Shown one piece after another: positions 1-5,747 of a stretch of DNA of 37,539 nt. Every line of letters begins with the position of its first letter. Position 1 is the first letter of the stretch. The notes under the pieces are model-generated. The model searched no databases and was not told the origin of the DNA. It saw only the letters and a list, made by a program, of their open reading frames with translations. The stretch is from Bacteroidaceae bacterium (lineage in GTDB: Bacteria; Bacteroidota; Bacteroidia; Bacteroidales; Bacteroidaceae). The stretch spans positions 1-37,539 of the forward strand of contig JAFQVS010000089.1 of the NCBI GenBank assembly GCA_017407905.1, in the 5' to 3' direction. The translations under genes were made by a program, and so were the position numbers.

Positions 1-130
1 GTAATAAAGAGGAGCTCCCGAGAGGGTGAGGAGTTAAAAAACCGCAAACAACATTTTTTATAAAAAGCATCGAAATCCTCAGCCGCTATGCGCCAGCTCC
101 TCTTTGTCGAAAGAGGAGCGGTAATAACGC
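1..130. repeat. REP-like palindromic segment
   Basis: No gene is visible here. The decamer AAAGAGGAGC occurs at 6-15 and 110-119, and its reverse complement at 96-105. The 96-105 and 110-119 arms form a perfect 10-bp hairpin with a 4-nt GTCG loop, followed by a short T run at about 131-136. The layout resembles dispersed intergenic palindromes of Bacteroidales genomes, but only this copy is in the window, so dispersal is an inference. It could also be a terminator for a gene left of the window. Confidence 0.4.
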
Positions 131-375
131 TTTTTTAAACACACACAGTAAGTACCGCTCAGTAGAAAAAAGGTGTGGTCGAGATTACTCTATTTATCAC
201 CTTCACGGAATACTTATGCGGCTATTCTCTCTTTCATTTTATACTTTTGGCCTTACTTTCTTTCCAAAAAAAAGTAAGCAAAAAACCTGCACCTAAAGAA
301 ATTGTCGCGGGGCCTCCTTTGCTTGTGAGGCAACAATGCGCTCACTCGGTCGGAGGCTTGCTTGTCATTGCGGTT

Positions 376-536
376 TACGATTGTTTTAAGGGTGCTGCGG
401 AATTATAATCGACAATGCTTGCAGCAATAGTCGCGCGAAAATGCAGGCGCAGCTTGCAGCGCGCGGGATGCGAATGGCAAGCATTGTCAACGCCCGGCGG
501 TTAAACATACCTCGCACTTTTTCCTTAAAACAATCG
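376..536. repeat. Nested inverted-repeat unit
   Basis: Two nested perfect inverted repeats are visible. The outer pair is a 14-bp match, CGATTGTTTTAAGG at 378-391 against 523-536. The inner pair is a 12-bp match, GACAATGCTTGC at 411-422 against 477-488. The enclosed loop is GC-rich and again palindromic (CGCGCG near 432 and GCGCGC near 460). The right outer arm is also the beginning of the dispersed repeat at 501-666. The 160-nt unit could fold into one long hairpin or be the remains of a small non-autonomous element. A 77-codon open frame across 175-408 shows no recognisable domain and is probably repeat-borne noise. Confidence 0.5.
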
Positions 537-666
537 CACCTACATTGAATTTCTTTTTTATGGTGCAATAAATTTAAAGTTACCTTTTGCACGTATTATA
601 TGCAGCTGTTCTTGAAAATTAGAAATAGATTATTGATTCTTGTTCACAATAAATTTCTACTAAGCC
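501..666 (+). repeat. Dispersed 166-nt repeat, copy A
   Basis: This stretch matches the reverse complement of 37374-37539 over its full 166 nt with about 11 differences counted by eye, and matches 24657-24805 over about 149 nt with about 17 differences. Differences include a single-base length change in a T run and scattered substitutions, so the copies are not conserved as protein. The segment begins inside the nested palindrome at 376-536. Its function is unknown. Confidence 0.75.
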
Positions 667-699
667 AAAATTGTGCCGCAGAATTTAAAATAGAATACA

Positions 700-753
700 A
701 AATAAAATTTAGCCCAAAAGTTTTTTACACAACTTTTGGGCTAAATTTTATTT
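700..753. terminator. 23-bp perfect inverted repeat
   Basis: Positions 700-722 and 731-753 are exact reverse complements separated by an 8-nt loop. The core is AGCCCAAAAGTT, flanked by A/T-rich arms. It lies downstream of the minus-strand HAD gene that ends at 864 and beside repeat copy A. A bidirectional intrinsic terminator is the simplest reading, although it is 110 nt from the gene end and unusually long. Confidence 0.5.
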
Positions 754-863
754 GCTACTGTGGGCCGGCGCTTTTTATCTGTCTTACTTATATAAGGCCG
801 ATTTTTATTCGCAACCGTCAGCTAAACGACACTATGCACTTTTATAGAAAAAAACGATTCATT

Positions 864-1271
864 TTACCAGAACCAACCTTTTTTCTTCTTGGGCTGTTCG
901 CCACTCTCGCTATAAATATCGGCCCACGTCTTATCCTTTGTAACCATTTCATAGATTCTTCCCCAATCGGGCAGGCCGCCAAGATTACGGTCGTCGATAA
1001 ATAGCTCGGCATCAATTTTACAGTACCCGCCGCCTTCATCAACCTTCTCCTCGGGGAAATTTTTGTTAACGGCATAAAATTCCACGCCACGCTGGCGGCA
1101 CCACTCAACAGCCTCGTCGAGTAGGGGGCCCTTGCGCACCGTCCACAGAATGAGACGATGCTTCTCCTTAGTGAGCATTTTCAGTGTGGCCGTGGCAAAA
1201 GGAATCTCTTTGCCTATTTCGGGATATTTATGCTCTACAATAGTACCATCAAAGTCAACTGCTATTACCAT
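864..1271 (-). CDS. Small HAD-family hydrolase (BT0820-like)
   Basis: A 135-residue protein beginning with MVIAVDFDGTIVEH. The DxDGT signature (Asp6, Asp8) is HAD motif I and a later IDDRN segment fits motif IV, so a Mg2+-dependent phosphatase or related phosphotransfer is expected. No cap domain of any size is present. The length and sequence match the small Bacteroides HAD group typified by BT0820, whose substrate I cannot state. The frame is open further upstream to 1487, but that extension is basic, low in domain content and overlaps a hairpin. The start at 1271 gives the HAD motif at the very N terminus, and A/G-rich DNA precedes it. It is divergent from the sialidase and probably monocistronic. 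The C terminus is Lys/Trp-rich (KKKKGWFW). Confidence 0.8.
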   Translation of the reverse strand: MVIAVDFDGTIVEHKYPEIGKEIPFATATLKMLTKEKHRLILWTVRKGPLLDEAVEWCRQRGVEFYAVNKNFPEEKVDEGGGYCKIDAELFIDDRNLGGLPDWGRIYEMVTKDKTWADIYSESGEQPKKKKGWFW

Positions 1272-1573
1272 ATTTTCTTTTTCCTTTTTTAATTCTGTGC
1301 TAAAATAAGTATTTTTTACTGAAAATACGAGCAAGCGAGCAAGAAAATATCGAGCTCGCTTGAATATTTCCTTTTTCAGCAAACGCAGACTATATTCGCA
1401 TCGCTGTCGCAGTAAGAATTCGTAGTTTAAAGCAGATGTACCTATCATAAGGCAAATACAGCCATAATAAACCAATATAATTACCATATTATGCTATTAT
1501 AAACCAAAATTTTATTAAATTTGTCTTTTGGTGAGTATTTTAAAAGCAATTGATACTATTTAAATTAAATTAT
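1272..1573. promoter_or_regulatory. Divergent intergenic region with hairpin
   Basis: This 302-nt gap separates the HAD gene (minus) from the sialidase gene (plus). It contains a 9-bp hairpin, CAAGCGAGC at 1332-1340 against GCTCGCTTG at 1354-1362, with a 13-nt loop. A TAnnTTTG box for the plus-strand gene lies at 1516-1523. A near match on the minus strand, TGTATTTG, is the complement of 1454-1461 and might serve the HAD gene. No coding sequence is supported. Confidence 0.45.
1516..1523 (+). promoter_or_regulatory. -7 box for sialidase gene
   Basis: TAAATTTG matches the Bacteroidetes -7 consensus TAnnTTTG and lies 50 nt before the sialidase ATG at 1574. No convincing -33 TTTG is visible at the expected spacing. 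Confidence 0.5.
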
Positions 1574-2914
1574 ATGAAAAATCTAACTCGACTTTTTGCA
1601 ACACTTACGTTGCTTGCGTGTGTAGTGTCGCTCAGTGCAGGCGACTGGTTAAAAGATGGTACAAAGAAAAAGCCTTACGACCTCTTTAGGACATATACCT
1701 CCGAGGCCATCCCTTATCGTATCCCGGCAATAGCAAAGACCGCATCGGGCGACCTTGTGGCCGTCGCCGATTATCGCTTCTGTCGTGCCGATATTGGATT
1801 CGGACACATCGACCTGCACGCACGCATAAGTGGCGACAATGGAAAAACGTGGGGCGATGTATTTACAATAATCGCAGGCGATGGAAAGAAGGTTGACAAT
1901 AACCCCAACCTCTCACTGACAGCCGGTTACGGCGACCCCTGCATCGTAGCCGACCGCGAGAGCAACCGCCTGCTCCTTATCTGCGTATGCGGCTATCAGA
2001 CCTATTTTGCAGCCACACGCGAGTATCCCAATCAGGTGGCGCGTCTCTACAGCGAGGATGGCGGAAAGACGTGGAGCGCCCCCGAGGTAATCACCGAGCA
2101 ATTCTACGCACCCATCGACAATGCGCCTATGGGCCCCATAAAGTCGATGTTCATCGGTTCGGGACGCATACATCAGAGCCGCTACACAAAGGTGGGCGAC
2201 TACTATCGTCTGTACGCCTGTATGCTGGCACGCGACAAGGATAACAACTTCTGCAATTTTGTAGTCTATTCCGACGACTTTGGACAGAATTGGAACATTT
2301 TGGGTGGGGTAGAGGCCGCTCCCATCCCTGCCGGTGGCGACGAGCCCAAGACCGAGGAGCTGCCCGACGGTTCGCTGCTTCTGAGCTCGCGTTGCGGCGG
2401 CGGTCGTCTGTACAATATTTTCAAATTCACCGATGCCGACAAGGCCGAGGGCCGGTGGGGCAAGCACGCCTTCTCGGGCGAGAAGAACAATGGCGTTGCG
2501 GCGCTCAATAACTCGTGCAACGGCGAGGTTCTTGTGCTCCCCGTAAAGCGCAACAGCGACGGCAAGGATATGTACATCCTGTTGCAATCGTTACCCTTTG
2601 GCGGCGGTCGCACAAACGTGGGAATATATTATAAAGAGCTTGCAGTGGCCGAGGACTTTGACACCCCCGAGAATCTTGCAAAGGATTGGGACGGACGCTA
2701 TCTTGTTACCTATAAAGCATCGGCCTACTCGACAATGATTCAGCAGCAGGATGGTGCCATTGCCTTTGCCTACGAGGAGGATACTTACGGCACTCAGGGT
2801 GGAGGTTACACCATTGCCTATAAGAGCTTTACAATTGACGAAATTACCGATGGTAAATACAGCCTTAACGAAAAGGTCAACCGCAAGAAATTCCTTAAGA
2901 AACTCTCGAAATAA
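1574..2914 (+). CDS. Secreted exo-alpha-sialidase (GH33)
   Basis: A 446-residue protein that should cleave terminal sialic acids from host glycans. Residues 1-22 form a signal peptide (hydrophobic LFATLTLLACVVSL, then SAG). An RIP motif (YRIPAIA, Arg49) supplies the first arginine of the expected catalytic triad. Asp-box repeats of the beta-propeller are visible at about residue 86 (SGDNGKTW), 160 (SEDGGKTW) and 233 (SDDFGQNW). Arg-containing segments further on (SSRCGGGRLY and RTNVGIYY) could supply the other two triad arginines. The length is normal for a one-domain sialidase without an extra carbohydrate-binding module. An upstream in-frame start at 1550 would put charged residues before the signal peptide, so ATG 1574 is preferred. 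It has its own promoter and terminator, and no nan genes are adjacent. Confidence 0.9.
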   Translation: MKNLTRLFATLTLLACVVSLSAGDWLKDGTKKKPYDLFRTYTSEAIPYRIPAIAKTASGDLVAVADYRFCRADIGFGHIDLHARISGDNGKTWGDVFTIIAGDGKKVDNNPNLSLTAGYGDPCIVADRESNRLLLICVCGYQTYFAATREYPNQVARLYSEDGGKTWSAPEVITEQFYAPIDNAPMGPIKSMFIGSGRIHQSRYTKVGDYYRLYACMLARDKDNNFCNFVVYSDDFGQNWNILGGVEAAPIPAGGDEPKTEELPDGSLLLSSRCGGGRLYNIFKFTDADKAEGRWGKHAFSGEKNNGVAALNNSCNGEVLVLPVKRNSDGKDMYILLQSLPFGGGRTNVGIYYKELAVAEDFDTPENLAKDWDGRYLVTYKASAYSTMIQQQDGAIAFAYEEDTYGTQGGGYTIAYKSFTIDEITDGKYSLNEKVNRKKFLKKLSK

Positions 2915-2940
2915 TTTCTTTGGCGCCGGACTGATACAAC

Positions 2941-2977
2941 AAAAAATCCATTGACTTTTTTAGTCAATGGATTTTTT
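2941..2977 (+). terminator. Intrinsic terminator after sialidase gene
   Basis: A 16-bp perfect stem (2941-2956 with 2962-2977) around a 5-nt loop ends in a T run. It starts 27 nt after the sialidase stop codon. The A run on the left arm means it could also stop minus-strand transcription. Confidence 0.85.
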
Positions 2978-3003
2978 GTGTGATTTATTGGAAGAAGGCT
3001 TTA

Positions 3004-3150
3004 TTATTGATACTTTTCTAAAAATTCTTTTTTTATAGAGACAGTATCATAATCGACTATAATCGGAAATAAAAAGCCGTTCCTTAATTCCACTTTAACA
3101 TATTCGCCACGGTAATAGTTGTAGTAGTCAAGACCCTCAGGGCATTTCTT
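3004..3150 (-). other. 48-codon open frame after HAD stop
   Basis: Immediately after the TAA of the minus-strand HAD gene (3153-3151) the same frame stays open for 48 codons and ends in a double TAA (3006-3001). The predicted peptide is protein-like: KKCPEGLDYYNYYRGEYVKV, then a hydrophobic FLFPIIV stretch and an acidic/basic end (KKEFLEKYQ). There is no ATG in frame; a GTG exists within it. It could be a readthrough extension, the C-terminal remnant of a second gene fused by deletion, or chance. I do not recognise a family. Confidence 0.35.
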
Positions 3151-3597
3151 TTACATAAGCAGATAGCTTAGCACTGCGTCCATATCGGGAAACTCTTTCG
3201 AGCCTATATGTATCCACTCGCCGCTAAATTCGCTGGTGCCGTTCTTGCCGCGGTCGTCAATTAGGTAGTCGCCCTGACACAGCTCTTTGTGGTGGGTAAG
3301 AATCACTCGTTTGTGGAATATCTCGTTCATATGTTTTTTTACCCATTCAATTTTGTCGCTTGCGGCGGTGGGGTTGTTCCACGGCGAGGTCGAGAGGATG
3401 TAAACGTCGTAATATTTTGCCAGCAGACGCACAGCCTCGCGCGCACCGGGAATGGGGTCCATTAGGGCGAAAATGCCGGGAACCTCGTCGAGGCGGCCTT
3501 TGTACTGCTCTTTTACCTCGTCGCTCAGTTTCTCTACTCCCGACTCGAAATTGACGAGCACTCCGTCCATATCAAAAAATATTCTTTTCTTGCTCAT
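3151..3597 (-). CDS. NT5C-type 5'-nucleotidase-like HAD protein
   Basis: A 148-residue HAD hydrolase resembling the 5'(3')-deoxyribonucleotidase (NT5C) family, which dephosphorylates nucleoside monophosphates. Motif I is FFDMDGVLVNFESG near residues 8-20 with nucleophile Asp9 and Asp11. Motif II is at ILSTSPW. Motif IV is at YLIDDRGKNG, and a conserved FHKRVILTHHKELC segment precedes it. The WNNP sequence is typical of the family. The start follows A/T-rich leader DNA, with a -7 box 34 nt upstream. It is convergent with the sialidase gene. Its stop is followed by a further 48 sense codons in the same frame, listed separately. The substrate is not certain. Confidence 0.85.
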   Translation of the reverse strand: MSKKRIFFDMDGVLVNFESGVEKLSDEVKEQYKGRLDEVPGIFALMDPIPGAREAVRLLAKYYDVYILSTSPWNNPTAASDKIEWVKKHMNEIFHKRVILTHHKELCQGDYLIDDRGKNGTSEFSGEWIHIGSKEFPDMDAVLSYLLM

Positions 3598-3630
3598 ATT
3601 CTTGTATTTTATTTTGTTTGCTGTTTATCG

Positions 3631-3638
3631 CAAATTTA
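3631..3638 (-). promoter_or_regulatory. -7 box for NT5C-like gene
   Basis: On the minus strand the box reads TAAATTTG, a TAnnTTTG match, 33 nt before the ATG at 3597. It lies in the gap between this gene and the upstream SanA-like gene, so this gene may be transcribed on its own. Confidence 0.5.
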
Positions 3639-3693
3639 CAAATAGTGTGCGAGAAAAAAAAGTCTCGATAGAATTATTTTTGTGCACGGAAAA

Positions 3694-4305
3694 TTATTTG
3701 CGCAGAATGTCGAGGATTACCTTTACGCGGGCCAGCTTCTCGCGGAAATAGACGCGGTAGCCTTTTTTTACGTTAATGTCGCGGGCGTTGTAGCCCACTG
3801 CGTCGAGCTGATAGTGGTTGGCGATGAACAGGGCGCGCTCGTTGTGGAATTTCTGCGAGACGATGATGCAACTGTCGAGCTTGTAGTGCTCTTTGGCACG
3901 TTTTATGCTTTGCAGAGTGCTTTTTCCTTTTGTGTCGCGTCTTATGGCGCTGCGGGGGACGCCGCGCTTTACAAGGGCGCCGAGCATTTTGCTTGTCTCG
4001 TCGTAGTTTTTGCTGCTGTCGCCGCTGACGATTATCTTTTTTACTATTTTTTCTTTATAGAGCTTGGCGGCTGCCTCGATGCGGTAGTTGAAATAGGGGT
4101 TGCCGTTTTTGTAGCCTTTGCGATAGGGGGTTGTGCCGAGTACTATGCACACGCGCCCTTTTGTGAGGTTGTCGGTGGTGTCGTAGAGGCGGGGGGCTGC
4201 CTCGGTGCTTATTACAATGTCGCAGGCGATGATTATGGAGAATAGGGCGAGGGGCAGAAGCAGTATCGACCCCAGTAGTCGTACCACTATTTTTTTTATT
4301 GTCAT
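3694..4305 (-). CDS. SanA-like DUF218 membrane protein
   Basis: A 203-residue protein of the DUF218 / SanA / ElyC group, linked in other bacteria to envelope barrier function and vancomycin exclusion. Residues 8-28 form one transmembrane segment, and the rest should lie in the periplasm. Family hallmarks are visible: VLGTTPYRKG, FNYRIEAAAKLYKE, KIIVSGDSS, the ETSKML region, STLQSIKRAKE and IIVSQKFHNERALFIA. The neighbour 28 nt upstream is mtgA, another peptidoglycan-related gene, and both are probably cotranscribed, which fits an envelope role. The biochemical activity of the family is not settled. Confidence 0.85.
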   Translation of the reverse strand: MTIKKIVVRLLGSILLLPLALFSIIIACDIVISTEAAPRLYDTTDNLTKGRVCIVLGTTPYRKGYKNGNPYFNYRIEAAAKLYKEKIVKKIIVSGDSSKNYDETSKMLGALVKRGVPRSAIRRDTKGKSTLQSIKRAKEHYKLDSCIIVSQKFHNERALFIANHYQLDAVGYNARDINVKKGYRVYFREKLARVKVILDILRK

Positions 4306-4333
4306 TTGTGCGGTGGTTGATTGTTGGTGTTTT

Positions 4334-5023
4334 TTACTCTTTTTTGCTATTCTCGCGTTCGTTGTAATCGACCTTGCCTATTAGGCGCATCAAACGCAGA
4401 ATGTCGCCCTGACGCTTTTTAATGTATTTTGAGGGCTTTGCCGAGTTGTATCGTCGGGGGTTGGGCAGGGTAGCGGCTATAAGGGCACACTGTTCTTTTG
4501 TCAGCTTGTCGGCCGTTGTGTTAAAATGGTGCTTGGCTACGGCCGATGCTCCGTATATTCCGTTGCCCATTTCTATGCAGTTGAGATACATTTCCATTAT
4601 GCGTTCTTTGCCCCATATTGTTTCGATGAGCAGTGTAAAATAGGCTTCGAGGCCTTTGCGTACCCACGAGCGGCCGTTCCACAGAAAGAGGTTCTTGGCT
4701 GTCTGCTGGCTTATGGTGCTTGCGCCGCGCAGACGCTTGCCCTGCTCGGCCTCTTTGCGCGCTTGTTCGATGGCTTTAAAGTCGAATCCGCTGTGCTTGG
4801 TGAAAAGATTATCCTCGGACGAGACTACGGCAAGGGCAAGATTGGGCGATATTTTCTCAATCGGTTGCCAATCGTAGTGTATGGGGGCATCGTCGTTTAT
4901 TGCGCGAATGAGCATCAGAGGGGTGCCGGGAGGCGGCAGATAGCGGTAGGCCACCACCCATAGTATGCTCAGGATGATGAGTGTGATGATGCTTTTGAGA
5001 AAAAAACGAAAGACTCTTTTCAT
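4334..5023 (-). CDS. mtgA: Monofunctional peptidoglycan transglycosylase
   Basis: A 229-residue GT51 enzyme that polymerises lipid II into glycan strands at the periplasmic face of the inner membrane. Residues 8-27 are a membrane anchor. The catalytic Glu is in SSEDNLFTKHSGFD (Glu70). The donor-site motif RGASTISQQTAKNLFLW, the WVRKGLEAYFTLLIE segment and KERIMEMYLN follow in family order. No transpeptidase domain is present, which separates it from class A PBPs. It begins just after the terminator hairpin of the DUF4919 gene and probably forms a unit with the SanA-like gene. No clear promoter was found in the 14 nt between hairpin and ATG, so transcription probably starts within or reads through the hairpin. 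Confidence 0.93.
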   Translation of the reverse strand: MKRVFRFFLKSIITLIILSILWVVAYRYLPPPGTPLMLIRAINDDAPIHYDWQPIEKISPNLALAVVSSEDNLFTKHSGFDFKAIEQARKEAEQGKRLRGASTISQQTAKNLFLWNGRSWVRKGLEAYFTLLIETIWGKERIMEMYLNCIEMGNGIYGASAVAKHHFNTTADKLTKEQCALIAATLPNPRRYNSAKPSKYIKKRQGDILRLMRLIGKVDYNERENSKKE

Positions 5024-5033
5024 ATTTTACGTT

Positions 5034-5078
5034 AAAAAACTAAAGGGCAGCAAGTATTTTGCGTGCTGCCCTTTAGTT
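5034..5078 (-). terminator. Terminator between DUF4919 gene and mtgA
   Basis: A 15-bp perfect stem (5038-5052 with 5064-5078) with an 11-nt loop lies 13 nt past the DUF4919 stop. On the minus strand it runs into a T stretch. Confidence 0.75.
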
Positions 5079-5090
5079 CTCTCTGATTAT

Positions 5091-5747
5091 TTATTTTGCA
5101 GTGTGCGATAGGTATCGGCTTACGTTTATGTACATTAGGCGTCGGGGAAATTTGGGGCACGGCTCTATGCTGATTATATTGCACAGTGTCTCGGTGTCGA
5201 GCTCGCGTCCTTTTACATCCTCAATCTCGAATATTCCGTAAATTATGTGGTCTTGGTCGTCGGGATTTATTACGTAAAATGGTGTGCGACTGCTTTTTCC
5301 GTCGCCGTACGTTGTTATCATATTGAGTATGTTCAGATATTTTGTTACGTACGAGGTTGACTCGCTCTCGGGTCTGTTTAATTCGAGTGCCGAGCGCCAA
5401 GCGTAGAAGAGTGCATTAAGGCTGACGGGGTTATAGGCGAGTATCTTTTTTGCTGTTGCGTAGATGCTGTTGTTGTCGCCCTGTGCCACGTAGTTTTTCA
5501 GTGCTTCTTCGTTGCTGTCGTTGCCGGCATTGTAAGATGGGAGGAACGAGTGCCCGTAATATACAAGGGCAATGTCCTCGGTGCGCAGCAGGGGGTCGTC
5601 GTTCTGAAATATATTCAATATGTCTTGAAAATACTCTTTCTCGTTCTCGACTGTCTCTTGTATTACTTTAAGGTCGAGTACTGCTTGTGCCGAGATTGTC
5701 ATCATTGTGGCAAAAATCGCTATGAATGTAAAGAATATTCGTTTCAT
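5091..5747 (-). CDS. Exported DUF4919 protein
   Basis: A 218-residue protein with a signal peptide at residues 1-20 (MKRIFFTFIAIFATMMTISA, then QA). The mature part resembles DUF4919, a Bacteroidetes family of unknown function: an acidic linker, the LVYYGHSFLPSYN segment near residue 60, a TPR-like helical region (AKKILAYNPVSLNALFYAWR) and a C-terminal FYVINPDDQDHIIYGIFEI region. The start overlaps the stop of the upstream amylase gene by one base (TAATG), so translation is probably coupled. A longer open frame to 6092 is rejected because it runs antisense-like through the amylase in another frame and would hide the signal peptide. Family assignment is from memory of the pattern. Confidence 0.75.
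   Translation of the reverse strand: MKRIFFTFIAIFATMMTISAQAVLDLKVIQETVENEKEYFQDILNIFQNDDPLLRTEDIALVYYGHSFLPSYNAGNDSNEEALKNYVAQGDNNSIYATAKKILAYNPVSLNALFYAWRSALELNRPESESTSYVTKYLNILNMITTYGDGKSSRTPFYVINPDDQDHIIYGIFEIEDVKGRELDTETLCNIISIEPCPKFPRRLMYINVSRYLSHTAK

Noticed and set aside
175-408. 77-codon open frame on the plus strand
   Set aside because: GTG start, no recognisable domain, and it runs into the palindromic arm at 378-391; most likely repeat-borne.
386-592. 68-codon minus-strand frame across the palindromes
   Set aside because: It spans the nested inverted repeats and part of the dispersed repeat, whose other copies carry indels; not protein-conserved.
600-1004. 134-codon plus-strand frame
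   Set aside because: Covers repeat copy A, the 23-bp inverted repeat and the antisense end of the HAD gene; composition is that of noncoding A/T-rich DNA.
1272-1487. 72-codon N-terminal extension of the BT0820-like HAD gene
   Set aside because: HAD motif I should be at the N terminus; the extension crosses a hairpin and promoter-like DNA.
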